A stretch of 64,000 bases of DNA, from the NCBI RefSeq assembly GCF_042682785.1, contig NZ_JBHUIB010000003.1, positions 744,001-808,000 of the forward strand, written 5' to 3'. How positions within the stretch are numbered: position 1 is the stretch's first letter; each line of letters opens with the position of its first letter. The notes under the pieces are model-generated. The model searched no databases and had not been told where the DNA came from. It saw nothing but the letters and a program-made list of their open reading frames with translations. Shown here piece by piece: positions 35,439 to 44,591 of this stretch. A program made the position numbers and the translations under genes. Origin of the DNA: Thalassotalea_F euphylliae. Lineage in GTDB: Bacteria; Pseudomonadota; Gammaproteobacteria; Enterobacterales; Alteromonadaceae.

Positions 35439-36830
35439 ATGTCGACTACCACGCTTGATGTTGTAAACCCTTATGATTTAACTGTTTTAGATAGAATTAA
35501 ACTCGAAAATTGGGACGCAATTGATAAATATCTGGCTGATGCAGAGAGGCTCTTTAATAGTCGAGAAAAATGGCTGCCTACACACAAAAGAATACAAATT
35601 TTAAATAATATAGCGGATAAGATGCAGCATCGATCTGACGAACTTGCATCACTCATAGCTGCTGAAGGCGGAAAGCCGCTGATAGATTCACGTGTTGAAG
35701 TCGAAAGGGCAATTGCCGGTATTCAATTGTGTGTTTCGCAATTAAACAGCGATAGAGGTGTGGAAATTCCGATGGATCTCACAGCCGCTGGAGCAGGGCG
35801 ATGCGCTTATGTAAAAAAAGAGCCTATTGGTGTTGTCGTCGCTATTTCAGCATTCAACCACCCGTTGAACCTTATCGTTCATCAAGTTGCTCCTGCAATA
35901 GCAGTAGGGTGTCCCGTGCTTGTTAAGCCTGCTTTGGATACTCCCCTAAGTTGCAAAGTATTCGTAGAAATCGCGCGTGAATCCGGTTTACCCGACATGT
36001 GGTGTCAGTTGGTACTTTGTGATCAATTAGTTGCCGAAAAGATGGTTACTGATAAGCGAGTATCTTTTCTAAGTTTCATTGGATCAGCAAAAGTCGGCTG
36101 GATGTTAAAGTCGAAACTAGCACCGGGTACAAGATGTGCGCTAGAACATGGCGGTGTCGCGCCTGTGATAGTCGATGATAACGTAGATATAGATACTGTT
36201 GTCCCCTCTATTCTTAAAGGCGGGTTTTATCACTCAGGACAGGTGTGTGTCTCGGTTCAACGTGTTTATGTGCCAATAAATACGGCAAGGGAGTTTGCTC
36301 TGCGCCTAGCAAAAGAGGCGGTTCAACTTATTGTGGGAAATGCTACGGAAGAAGAGACGCAATGCGGCCCTCTAATTAGGCCAACTGAAGTAGAAAGAGT
36401 TGAAAAATGGGTAAATGAAGCCGTAGAAGAAGGAGCCGAATTAATAACGGGCGGAAAGAAGTTGTCGTTGACGACCTATGCACCTACTGTGCTATTGAAT
36501 CCTTCGAAGCATAGTAAAGTGTCTGAACAAGAGGTGTTTGGTCCAGTTGTATGTATATATAGCTATGACAACTTGGATGAAGCAATTTCACTTGCTAATG
36601 CTTTGCCGTTCGCGTTTCAGGCGGCTGTTTACACAGAAAATATGGTTACAGCTCAACATTGTATAGACAATTTAGACGCTTCAGCTGTTATGGTGAATGA
36701 CCATACCGCTTTTCGTGTCGACTGGATGCCTTTTGCTGGTCGTAAACTATCAGGATACGGTACAGGTGGTATTGGCTATACCATGGAAGATATGACACAA
36801 ACTAAAATGGCGGTGTATAAACGCCAATAA
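35439..36830 (+). CDS. NAD(P)-dependent aldehyde dehydrogenase
   Basis: 463 residues of the ALDH superfamily. The catalytic cysteine is C270 in HSGQVCVSVQRVY; the general-base glutamate is in CALEHGGVAPVIV, with His replacing the usual Leu of ELGG; the cofactor-binding SFIGSAKVGW and QEVFGPVVCIY are present. Closest in type to lactaldehyde or phosphonoacetaldehyde-like enzymes; the substrate is not determined. It has its own upstream region and is not clearly in an operon. Confidence 0.88.
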   Translation: MSTTTLDVVNPYDLTVLDRIKLENWDAIDKYLADAERLFNSREKWLPTHKRIQILNNIADKMQHRSDELASLIAAEGGKPLIDSRVEVERAIAGIQLCVSQLNSDRGVEIPMDLTAAGAGRCAYVKKEPIGVVVAISAFNHPLNLIVHQVAPAIAVGCPVLVKPALDTPLSCKVFVEIARESGLPDMWCQLVLCDQLVAEKMVTDKRVSFLSFIGSAKVGWMLKSKLAPGTRCALEHGGVAPVIVDDNVDIDTVVPSILKGGFYHSGQVCVSVQRVYVPINTAREFALRLAKEAVQLIVGNATEEETQCGPLIRPTEVERVEKWVNEAVEEGAELITGGKKLSLTTYAPTVLLNPSKHSKVSEQEVFGPVVCIYSYDNLDEAISLANALPFAFQAAVYTENMVTAQHCIDNLDASAVMVNDHTAFRVDWMPFAGRKLSGYGTGGIGYTMEDMTQTKMAVYKRQ

Positions 36831-36941
36831 AGGCAATGTTTATTGTAAAAATGTAAGTCTTTATTAATAAATTCTTCATCAAAATGAAAAAGTGAGGGAA
36901 TGGATTACACTTAAGTTGTAGTGGCAGTTATAAGGCTATAT

Positions 36942-38108
36942 ATGAAAAGCTTTTTCATTATCTTTCTTGCAATTGTACTGTGTGCTTGTAATTCGACCCC
37001 TGAAAACAAGTACGCAACGCCTAGTGTTGTTCCTGAACAACTTATTCAAGAATCTTTATTTCCTGCGGCCGCAGATATCAACATAGAGAGCGAAGAAGAC
37101 ATATATCGTCTTAGCGATGAAATGAAAAAGGTGGTACATAGCTCTTTCATTCCAGAACGTTCTAATCACAATAGAGCCATGAAGCTTGTAAAGCATATAT
37201 TTTCAAGCGAGCAATCTACAGTAGCTTACCAAAGCAATGCAAATCTTACGGCTAGTGAAGCATATAGAGACAAAACTGCGAATTGCATGTCTTTAACGAT
37301 TATGGCTTATGCGCTGGCTAAAGAAGCAGGGCTGAATGTCAGATTTCAAGACGTGCAAGTACCAGAATACTGGGTTCGAAATGGCCAGTACAATATGCTT
37401 ACTGGGCATGTAAATTTAGTGATCACGGGTGTTAAAAATCCACTAGTGAGTGTTGTTTGGGGCAACAACAATATAGAGATAGATTTCGACCCATTTATTA
37501 AGAAAAAGCAATTTCCTAAGCGCAAAATATCGCGTGATACCGTTACCGCTATGTTTTACAACAATAAAGGTGCGCAAGCCTTAGTTAGAAAAGATTATGA
37601 TGAAGCGTTTAGGTACTTTACCGCAGCGATTGATGTAGATGAAAACTATCCAGCAAGTTGGGGAAATTTAGGCATATTGTACCGGTTTACAAACCATAAT
37701 ACGTTGGCTGAAAAAACATATCGCCATGCTATTGGCTTGTCGCCAAGCAGTCTGAACACTATGACCAATTTAGCTATTTTGCTTGAAAAACAGCAACGCT
37801 ATGATGAGTCTCGCAGGCTAGACAGCTTAATACTCAAACAACGTATTAAAAACCCTTATTATCATGCGTTACTTGCGGATGAAGCTTTCTATGCAGGCAA
37901 TAAAGAAAGCGCAGTTAGACACTATAAAAGAGGAATAAAAGTAAATCCTAAAGTCCATGAACTGTATTACGGATTAGCGAAGGTGCTTAATGCAATGGGC
38001 AGAACAGACCAAGCTAAATTAGCGATGAAAAAAGCCATAAATGCTAATAAGATACCGTCAATTGAACGAGAGTATATTGCTAAGCTTAGCTTATTAAATG
38101 AAAACTAG
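36942..38108 (+). CDS. Transglutaminase-like / TPR lipoprotein
   Basis: 388 residues. The ATG at 36942 is chosen over a GTG at 36921 because it follows AAGG and begins a lipoprotein leader (MKSFFIIFLAIVLCAC, lipobox LCAC). A transglutaminase-like fold follows (about 75-170), with the nucleophile in TANCMSLTIMAYALA and the histidine in GHVNLV. At least three TPR units (about 205-380) follow, including AFRYFTAAIDVDENYPASWG and AEKTYRHAIGLSPSS. It lies 0 bp before an M28 peptidase lipoprotein, so the two are co-expressed. Substrate unknown. Confidence 0.8.
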   Translation: MKSFFIIFLAIVLCACNSTPENKYATPSVVPEQLIQESLFPAAADINIESEEDIYRLSDEMKKVVHSSFIPERSNHNRAMKLVKHIFSSEQSTVAYQSNANLTASEAYRDKTANCMSLTIMAYALAKEAGLNVRFQDVQVPEYWVRNGQYNMLTGHVNLVITGVKNPLVSVVWGNNNIEIDFDPFIKKKQFPKRKISRDTVTAMFYNNKGAQALVRKDYDEAFRYFTAAIDVDENYPASWGNLGILYRFTNHNTLAEKTYRHAIGLSPSSLNTMTNLAILLEKQQRYDESRRLDSLILKQRIKNPYYHALLADEAFYAGNKESAVRHYKRGIKVNPKVHELYYGLAKVLNAMGRTDQAKLAMKKAINANKIPSIEREYIAKLSLLNEN

Positions 38109-39083
38109 ATGTTGTTGAAGTATTTGTTAATTGCCGTAGCGGCGCTCGGACTAGTTGCGTGTGTAGCAAATAAGTCATCAAACACGCCAGTTCCACAATT
38201 CCACTATCATCTTGATAAAGACATCTTGCTAAAGCACGTACAATATATTTCGGCAGAAGATAAAAAGGGCCGAAAAACGGGCACTGCAGAAGCTAACCTA
38301 GTAGCGAAATACATAGCAGAAAAACTAACAGAGTTTGGTGTTAGCCCACTTAAAACGCAAAACAGTCTGTTACATCAATTTTCCTTCAAACGTAACTTTT
38401 CGACTCGACAAGGTGAAAATGTTGTTGGGAAAATTAAAGGCACTAAACACCCCAATAATTTTATCGTACTAACAGCACATTACGATCATATTGGCACGCA
38501 AGGCGTTAGCGTATTTAATGGTGCTGACGACAATGCTTCGGGTGTGGCTGCTTTGCTGGAATTTGCACGTTTACTTACTGTAAATCCGCCAGAACATAGC
38601 ATTATTTTGTTATTCACTGATGGTGAAGAGCTTAATTTTAAAGGCGCCAAAGCATTTGCTAAACAGTACAAGGGTATTCTTTCAAATACCGTATTAAACA
38701 TTAATGTAGATATGATAGGTGGTGATAGCCGGACTAAGTCGCTACGTTATATTTACCAACGTTTCTATTCGGTGCTCCCCAACGATTCAAAGAAAGGGTT
38801 TAAATTACTCTTACAAAGCTCTCCCATCAATGTAAAAAAAGGCTTTGATAGGGCGACGAACATAAAGAACGGCACAACATCTTCTTGGTACTTAGCGAGT
38901 GATCACGCCATTTTTTATAAGAAGAAAATCCCTTTTATCTATTACGGTGTAGGTACACATCGTAATTATCATAAAACGACTGATACGTTTAAAAACCTAA
39001 ATAAAAATATGCTTTGGGAAACTAGTAATACTATTTATCAGCATCTACGCTTTTTAGATCAACATATCGAAAAGAATAGTTAA
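38109..39083 (+). CDS. M28 family metallopeptidase lipoprotein
   Basis: 324 residues. Lipoprotein leader with lipobox LVAC (cysteine at 19). Zinc-binding residues of family M28 are visible: H and D in LTAHYDHIG, D in GADDNASGVAALLEFA, E-E in LFTDGEELNFKGA, D in NINVDMIGG and the last H in YGVGTHRNYH. It is therefore probably an aminopeptidase acting in the envelope. Its start codon directly follows the stop codon of the transglutaminase-TPR gene. Confidence 0.9.
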   Translation: MLLKYLLIAVAALGLVACVANKSSNTPVPQFHYHLDKDILLKHVQYISAEDKKGRKTGTAEANLVAKYIAEKLTEFGVSPLKTQNSLLHQFSFKRNFSTRQGENVVGKIKGTKHPNNFIVLTAHYDHIGTQGVSVFNGADDNASGVAALLEFARLLTVNPPEHSIILLFTDGEELNFKGAKAFAKQYKGILSNTVLNINVDMIGGDSRTKSLRYIYQRFYSVLPNDSKKGFKLLLQSSPINVKKGFDRATNIKNGTTSSWYLASDHAIFYKKKIPFIYYGVGTHRNYHKTTDTFKNLNKNMLWETSNTIYQHLRFLDQHIEKNS

Positions 39084-39155
39084 CCAACTAGTCAATATTT
39101 TGTTAAAATAGGGCGCTTATGCATCCTGTTTGTTTTTTGAAGGGTAATCTCCGAA

Positions 39156-39713
39156 ATGGATAAAAAATTTATCTCAGCGCAAGAGCTACTTGAAGACTCT
39201 TTCCGCGTAGCCGCTAAAGTATATGAAGACGGGTTTAGACCTGACTATATTGTTGGTATTTGGCGCGGTGGCGCTCCTATTGGCATTGCAGTACAAGAAT
39301 ATTTCGACTTCAAAAAAGTAGAGACTGATCACATCGCAGTACGCACATCTTCTTACTACGGCATAAACCAGCAAAGTAAAGAAATCAAAGTGCATGGCCT
39401 TCACTACATCATTGAAAATGCAAACACTGAAGACAGCCTTTTAATTGTTGATGATGTGTTTGACTCAGGTCGCAGTATTGATGCACTTATCAAACAATTA
39501 AAGCAGCTTATGCGCAATAACATGCCAAAAGATGTGCGTGTAGCTACGCCTTGGTATAAACCTAAAAACAGCAAAGTTGATATTGTTCCTGATTATTATG
39601 TACACGAATCAGATGAATGGTTGGTGTTCCCACATGAACTATCAGGTCTTTCAGCCGAAGAAATTGCTAATGGAAAAACAGATTTAGCAAACATCAAAGA
39701 CTTATTTATTTAA
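39156..39713 (+). CDS. Purine phosphoribosyltransferase-type enzyme
   Basis: 185 residues. The PRPP-binding motif LLIVDDVFDSGRSIDAL lies near residues 93-109, and the early VGIWRGGAPIGIAV is the pyrophosphate loop. This is a type I phosphoribosyltransferase, probably hypoxanthine/guanine- or xanthine-specific in purine salvage. The base specificity cannot be fixed. A terminator follows. Confidence 0.85.
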   Translation: MDKKFISAQELLEDSFRVAAKVYEDGFRPDYIVGIWRGGAPIGIAVQEYFDFKKVETDHIAVRTSSYYGINQQSKEIKVHGLHYIIENANTEDSLLIVDDVFDSGRSIDALIKQLKQLMRNNMPKDVRVATPWYKPKNSKVDIVPDYYVHESDEWLVFPHELSGLSAEEIANGKTDLANIKDLFI

Positions 39714-39738
39714 AAAAGGGGCGTTATGCTCCTTTTTT
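39712..39738 (+). terminator. Terminator after the phosphoribosyltransferase gene
   Basis: AAAAGGGGC-GTTAT-GCTCCTTTTTT, a stem with one G-U pair, followed by a T-run. Confidence 0.8.
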
Positions 39739-39762
39739 ATTTCATATGTATAAGGATTTCCA

Positions 39763-40953
39763 GTGCAGTACTTTCTATTGGCGCTTGTTTTATTTTCGTC
39801 TTCCGTTTTAGCCAACTATGCACCAACAGTATTAATTTCGATAGACGGATTGGCTAACCATCAGTTCAAAAAACTTAAGCCAAAAAACCTTACAAAAATT
39901 GCAGAAAGCGGACTCGTTGCAGAAGCGTTGTTGCCTGTTTTTCCAACGAAAACCTTTCCAAACCATTTGTCTATTGTTACCGGTAAATACCCAGGTGAAC
40001 ATGGCATTCTGCACAACCGATTTTTCTCTAGAAGCAGAGATAAAAACTATAAATTAGGAGATGGAAAGTATGATCCGACATGGGTAAAGGCCAAGCCTAT
40101 TTGGGTTATTGCAGAAGAGCGCGGGTTAAAATCGACTAGTTATTTCTGGCCAGAGTCTGAATCAACACTATTTGGTCATTCGCCATCTGAATTTTATCAG
40201 TACTTACAGTCAACTCATGCGAAAACAAAGCTAGATAAAGTATTAGCTTGGTTGAGCCTGCCAGAAAGTGAGCGTCCAAAATTTATCACCACCTATTTTT
40301 CGATCGTAGACTCTACTAACCATAATTACGGCGCTTTTTCACCGCAAGCAAAAGAAGAGCTTACAAAGCTCGATGTATTATTAGGCGAATTTTTTGCCGA
40401 AATTGAAAAGCGTAATATTAACGCAAATATCATATTGGTGTCTGACCATGGTATGACAGATGTTCATACCAAGTTAGAGATGGATAAAGTGAATTTTCCA
40501 ACTACCACTAAAATCGTAGATGGCCAAACACAACTGTTTATTTATGAAAAAGATAAACGAAAGCTAAGACAAGTTGCAGATACGTTAAATGATATGGCAG
40601 CAGGGCGCTTCACTGTATATAACCAACATCAGTTTCCTGAGCACTGGCATTTGAAACCTAGTCCAATAAATGAAGATGTTCTGCCTGATATTATCGTTAA
40701 TGCCAAGCCAGGGATTATCTTTACAACTAAGCGTTATGAAACGAGTGCTACACATGGCTATGACTTAACAGATACAAATGAGATGGAAGCTATTTTTATA
40801 GCAACTGGTCCAAACATAAAACAAGGCACGATGCCTGCGTTTCAAAACATCTATGTCTTTAATTTATTACTGACGCTGTTGAACATAAATGAATACAAGG
40901 ATAAGCCAGAAAACTCGCCAGACTTTATACCATGGCTGACACTACAACATTAA
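39763..40953 (+). CDS. Ectonucleotide pyrophosphatase/phosphodiesterase (NPP-like)
   Basis: 396 residues, starting at GTG with AAGGAT upstream; a signal peptide (to about ANY) exports it. It belongs to the alkaline phosphatase superfamily: metal-binding D in VLISIDGLANHQF, the threonine nucleophile in FPTKTFPNHLSIVTGKYP, D and H in IVDSTNHNYG, DH in LVSDHGMTDV, and H in SATHGYD. NPP enzymes split nucleotide phosphodiester or pyrophosphate bonds. The last 22 bp overlap the next gene. Confidence 0.9.
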   Translation: MQYFLLALVLFSSSVLANYAPTVLISIDGLANHQFKKLKPKNLTKIAESGLVAEALLPVFPTKTFPNHLSIVTGKYPGEHGILHNRFFSRSRDKNYKLGDGKYDPTWVKAKPIWVIAEERGLKSTSYFWPESESTLFGHSPSEFYQYLQSTHAKTKLDKVLAWLSLPESERPKFITTYFSIVDSTNHNYGAFSPQAKEELTKLDVLLGEFFAEIEKRNINANIILVSDHGMTDVHTKLEMDKVNFPTTTKIVDGQTQLFIYEKDKRKLRQVADTLNDMAAGRFTVYNQHQFPEHWHLKPSPINEDVLPDIIVNAKPGIIFTTKRYETSATHGYDLTDTNEMEAIFIATGPNIKQGTMPAFQNIYVFNLLLTLLNINEYKDKPENSPDFIPWLTLQH

Positions 40954-41384
40954 TAGGAACGTTAACTAAAGGTCACCAAGTAGCGTCTGGCAGGGCGACA
41001 GATAATCCTTTCAAAGGTTCTACTATCGCTTTACAAAAACCTTATTTTAAAGCACTTGGGGTGGATATCGACTGGTGTTATAACGGTACACTAAATATCG
41101 CTTTTGATACTGCAATTACATTAACGAAACCCGATCACCATTTACCAAGCGTTAGTTGGTTTGAAGGTTTTCCGGCAGAAGATTTTAGGTTTGCTAGATG
41201 TGAAGTCACATACAAAAACAAATGTTATAAAGCGCTTATTTATCAGCCAAGTAAAGAAACAAAGGTTGACCATTATCAGCCTGAAAATGTACTTGAATTT
41301 ATCACCGAATACATTGAAGATATGCCGTACGGAAGCAAGGTATCTGTGAGCTTTAAAAGCGACGCGTTTACGCTTCACTCTTAA
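40932..41384 (+). CDS. Protein resembling CTP-dependent riboflavin kinase (RibK/DUF120 type)
   Basis: 150 residues, cytoplasmic. The order of segments resembles the archaeal RibK family: an opening strand with IGTLTKGHQVASGRAT (a glycine-rich strand-turn), KPYFKALGVDI, then WCYNGTLNIAFD, where YxGTLN is the family's most conserved motif. EDFRFARCEVTYKNKCYKALIY follows and a basic-turn C-terminus ends VSVSF. RibK makes FMN from riboflavin using CTP. Homology is argued from motif order only; the catalytic asparagine in GTLN is present. It overlaps the NPP gene by 22 bp. Confidence 0.5.
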   Translation: MADTTTLIGTLTKGHQVASGRATDNPFKGSTIALQKPYFKALGVDIDWCYNGTLNIAFDTAITLTKPDHHLPSVSWFEGFPAEDFRFARCEVTYKNKCYKALIYQPSKETKVDHYQPENVLEFITEYIEDMPYGSKVSVSFKSDAFTLHS

Positions 41385-41418
41385 CTCGTTTCTCCACTTT
41401 TATTCAAAAGGATTTTGA

Positions 41419-41790
41419 ATGCTTAGCCGATTCATCATTAAATTTTTAATTCTTGGCGCATTGGGCACCGTCGCTTTTACGTTTTATATTCGCCACTACG
41501 GTGAAAATATTGATTCGCGCTTATCTATAAAGGAAATGACTTTCGAAGAATTTGAACTACATAGAGCAAAACAAATAGCTGATTATGTGGTTAATGAATC
41601 AAAACAACTCCAACATAAAATAGCCACAAGCTCTCCATTTAGTGATGAAAAAGAGCAAATAGCTGAATTTGATATACCCGCATTAACCGATGCAGATAGG
41701 GCGTGTAACAAAGCTATAACAGCCTATTTTTCTGATAAAAGTGCAGAAGCTAAAGCTAGAAAAGACAAAGCGTGTGCGCATAATAAGTAA
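41419..41790 (+). CDS. Small membrane-anchored protein of unknown function
   Basis: 123 residues. One N-terminal hydrophobic segment (about 7-25, FLILGALGTVAFTFYI) is followed by a charged, helical periplasmic or cytoplasmic part. There are two cysteines near the C-terminus (RACNK and KACAHNK). AAAAGGAT precedes the ATG. No family is recognised. It follows the RibK-like gene by 34 bp and could be in the same transcript. Confidence 0.7.
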   Translation: MLSRFIIKFLILGALGTVAFTFYIRHYGENIDSRLSIKEMTFEEFELHRAKQIADYVVNESKQLQHKIATSSPFSDEKEQIAEFDIPALTDADRACNKAITAYFSDKSAEAKARKDKACAHNK

Positions 41791-41957
41791 CGATAACAAA
41801 ATGTTAGCCTCTGTACTACAAGGGCAACATTACAATAACTAGCTGTTCCAATCTTAGAAAACAAGCCTGCCACTTTAAAACTAAGCTAGTTTGGAAGGAA
41901 ATTAACTTTTTAGTTTTCCTGAGCTTTTGCACCTTTTTTATTACTGTATGTGTTAAC

Positions 41958-41984
41958 GAAAAATTTACAAAATTTTGGCGATAA
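41958..41984 (+). promoter_or_regulatory. Possible sigma-28 promoter before the chemoreceptor
   Basis: GGCGATAA at 41977-41984 matches the FliA -10 (GCCGATAA) at 7 of 8 bases. The -35 side is weaker: GAAAAATT at 11-bp spacing or AAAAATTT at 10-bp spacing. It lies 57 bp before the receptor start. Chemoreceptor genes are commonly sigma-28 dependent. Confidence 0.4.
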
Positions 41985-42041
41985 CTGTAATTACGAGCTT
42001 TAATTAATAAATAGTATAAATAAGCCAGAAGGTCTTCGGTT

Positions 42042-44006
42042 TTGTTTAAATACATTTCATCACGATTAAACCTCTTTATTATGGTGCCATGCATTTTGCT
42101 GGCACTTGTTGTTAGCTACGATGTTTATCACTCGTATCAACGAATGGCTAACGCATATGAGTCTGAATACAACGCTTTTTTATCTCATCAAACGTTAGTT
42201 CTAGTGCATGAAATTCAAAAAGAGCGTGGTTTAACCGCTGGTTACATAGGGTCAAAAGGCAAAAACTTCGGAGGTGAGTTAAGTCGACAACGATTGCTTG
42301 TTGATGATGCATTTGAGACCTTAAAACGTCGACGAGATAATTGGCAACTTAGTCATGAAATGAACAAAGCGTACAAAGATTTTATTGAACCATTTAAGCA
42401 TATTTCCAAAACACGACGTGACGTCGACTCTCTATCAATGCAACTTAACGAAGCATTGAGTTTTTATACCAATACTAATTCTTTAGGTCTTCATATCGTA
42501 ATTATGGCGTCAAAGCTAAGCTCAAATCAGGTTATTTCTGCAGAACTATTTAGCATTTATAACTTTTCAAGTACTAAGGAGTCAGCTGGTATAGAGAGAG
42601 CTGTGTTAGCTAATGTACTTTCAGCAAATAGGTTTACTCCTCAACTAAGAATCAAGCACACAGAGCTGGTAACGAAACAAAAAGTATTTACTTACGAGGC
42701 ATTGGAGTCAGCAACTTCAGATATTATAGATATATTCAATGAAGCGCTTAGCAGTGAATCCAATACCAAAGTAGAAGCATATAGAAAAGTTATTTCGAGC
42801 AAAAATTCAAATTTTAGCATTCAATCGTCAGATTGGTTTGAGGCAGCTACGGAGAGAATTAACGTACTGAAGCAAGCTGAAGAAAAAGCATTACAAGTGG
42901 TTGATGAGACAGCTATTGCTATTCAAACAGAGGCAGTAATTATTCTCGTTGTTGAATTGGTTATCTTAATAATTGGAATTGTCGTTACTATTGCACTTTC
43001 TATGGCTATTCGCATTAGGAAAAATCAGTCAGATATGATTAAAAAAGGAATTGAAATAGCCGTGGATGAGCGTGACTTAGCCGACGAGATTCCCGTTGTA
43101 AGCTTTGATGAGCTTGGCGAGGCAGCTAAAGGGATAAATTCATTAACGAAGCTGTTTTCAAACGACCTAAAAGAGTTTTTGTTAGCATCTCAAAATATAA
43201 ATACTTCATCACTAGAAACAGCTACTGCCATTAGTCAAAGTCAACACAACTTAGAAAAACAACAGACGGAGCTAGAAGGCATTTCTGCATCTATCTTACA
43301 AATGGATGCTAGTTTCAATGATATTGCTAGCTCTATGGAAAATAATACGAACTCAATCCACAAAGTGGTAAATGAAGCAATAGACGGTAAGGGCGTTGTG
43401 ACTAATGCTGTTACTGTGATTCAAGAAGCCGCCAGGGATATGACCGAATCGGCTGAATCAATAAACCACTTGAACGAAAGAGTCGGAAGTATAACTAGCA
43501 TGGTTCAGTTAATTCAGGGTATTGCAGAACAAACTAACTTACTTGCGCTTAATGCCGCAATAGAAGCTGCCAGGGCTGGAGAGCAAGGTAGAGGCTTTGC
43601 AGTTGTTGCAGACGAGGTACGCTCACTTGCAAGCCGCACACAACAATCTACGGAAGACATTGCTCGAATTGTTAGTGAATTACAAGAAGGATCAAAACAA
43701 GCATTTAATATTATCGAACATGGTAAAGAAAATGCCTTGGATGCTTCAACTCAAGCGGAGTTAATTAAAGAAACACTAGATAGAATCAGCACACAAATTT
43801 GTGAGGTTCAAATTGTGTCGGATAAGGTTACCAGTAGCACTAAAGAACAAGCCGGTGCACTTGAATCGGTAAGTGAAAGTATTGCCAATATATCTCAGCG
43901 TTCATCAGAAAATGTAACAGGAGCCAAGCAAATTTCGACTGCAGCAGAGTTGATTGCGCAGTCAGCAGACGATATGGATGAAAATATTCTTAAATACAAA
44001 ACATAA
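42042..44006 (+). CDS. Methyl-accepting chemotaxis protein with NIT sensor
   Basis: 654 residues starting at TTG, with AGAAGG 10 bp upstream. TM1 (about 8-28) is followed by a NIT (nitrate/nitrite-sensing) periplasmic domain, recognised from VHEIQKERGLTAGYIGSKGK (about 56-75), then TM2 (about 295-325), a HAMP segment and the cytoplasmic signalling domain. The hairpin tip EQTNLLALNAAIEAARAGEQ and GRGFAVVADEVRSLASRTQQ are intact. It senses a small ligand, perhaps nitrate/nitrite, and signals through CheA/CheW. No che genes are in the window. Confidence 0.92.
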   Translation: MFKYISSRLNLFIMVPCILLALVVSYDVYHSYQRMANAYESEYNAFLSHQTLVLVHEIQKERGLTAGYIGSKGKNFGGELSRQRLLVDDAFETLKRRRDNWQLSHEMNKAYKDFIEPFKHISKTRRDVDSLSMQLNEALSFYTNTNSLGLHIVIMASKLSSNQVISAELFSIYNFSSTKESAGIERAVLANVLSANRFTPQLRIKHTELVTKQKVFTYEALESATSDIIDIFNEALSSESNTKVEAYRKVISSKNSNFSIQSSDWFEAATERINVLKQAEEKALQVVDETAIAIQTEAVIILVVELVILIIGIVVTIALSMAIRIRKNQSDMIKKGIEIAVDERDLADEIPVVSFDELGEAAKGINSLTKLFSNDLKEFLLASQNINTSSLETATAISQSQHNLEKQQTELEGISASILQMDASFNDIASSMENNTNSIHKVVNEAIDGKGVVTNAVTVIQEAARDMTESAESINHLNERVGSITSMVQLIQGIAEQTNLLALNAAIEAARAGEQGRGFAVVADEVRSLASRTQQSTEDIARIVSELQEGSKQAFNIIEHGKENALDASTQAELIKETLDRISTQICEVQIVSDKVTSSTKEQAGALESVSESIANISQRSSENVTGAKQISTAAELIAQSADDMDENILKYKT

Positions 44007-44022
44007 GTAAATGCGTGTAGTT

Positions 44023-44163
44023 TTATTCTACTTTTTCCGCTAAGTACTGCTGACGATGAAAGTATTCCGCAATCGTTTTTTGACCTCTAACAGATAGGTC
44101 GGTGAATCCGTTGTTCCATAATAGGTCTGTAAAACTTCTATTTTTTATAGAATATGATTTCAT
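44023..44163 (-). CDS. Possible 46-residue protein
   Basis: An intact 46-codon frame from ATG to TAA with AAGGA about 12 bp before the ATG. The product starts MKSYSIKNRSFTDLLW and ends YLAEKVE; it is basic in the middle, without signal peptide or membrane segment. It resembles no family I recognise. It fills most of the space immediately after the chemoreceptor on the opposite strand. Coding status rests only on the intact frame and plausible start site. Confidence 0.45.
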   Translation of the reverse strand: MKSYSIKNRSFTDLLWNNGFTDLSVRGQKTIAEYFHRQQYLAEKVE

Positions 44164-44285
44164 AAGTGCAGCTTTCCTTTTATAACTTTCAAAAATAATA
44201 AAATGATTAAATTTGAGAACAAAAACAGGGTTTTAGGCCGTGTTTAGGGAAAGCATATAACGTACAAAAACAAGTCTTTGACACA

Positions 44286-44348
44286 TTTATAAAGGTCTGC
44301 GGCTTATTAGTAATAGTTTATAAAGGTCTGCGGCTTATTAGTAATAGT
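44286..44348 (+). repeat. Perfect tandem duplication of a 31-bp unit
   Basis: Positions 44286-44316 and 44317-44347 are identical and directly adjoining. Each unit contains GGTCTGCGGC and the small palindrome CTTATTAGTAATAG. It lies 319 bp before the recombinase gene in a 503-bp stretch (44164-44666) that is otherwise AT-rich and without a gene. The exact identity implies a recent event or active maintenance. Confidence 0.9.
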
Positions 44349-44544
44349 CTTATGCGTTTCTACAGAAAACACTTGAATTATTACTTATTAAAATCACTAT
44401 TTTAAAAGATAATGAATATGTTATCCTTACATATAAACAAATTTCCTTATTTATAGCTAGTTTGGCATCTTTATGGACGTAATTCGCTGTTTTTAATGGA
44501 TTTGAGGATTTGTTTAAAACCACGTAAAAAAGTACGTTAACCTT

Positions 44545-44550
44545 TATAAT
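44545..44550 (+). promoter_or_regulatory. Possible -10 element before the recombinase
   Basis: A perfect TATAAT at 44545-44550. No good -35 is seen at 16-18 bp. If used, the transcript leader would contain the inverted repeat at 44592-44644. Confidence 0.35.
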
Positions 44551-44591
44551 ACGGGGCTTACAGCCTAGTTTATAGTTTTAAATGCGTGACG

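Noticed and set aside
41816..42094. 92-codon minus-strand frame over the upstream part of the chemoreceptor gene
   Set aside because: It overlaps the receptor start, has no good start signal and has low-complexity basic composition; a chance frame.
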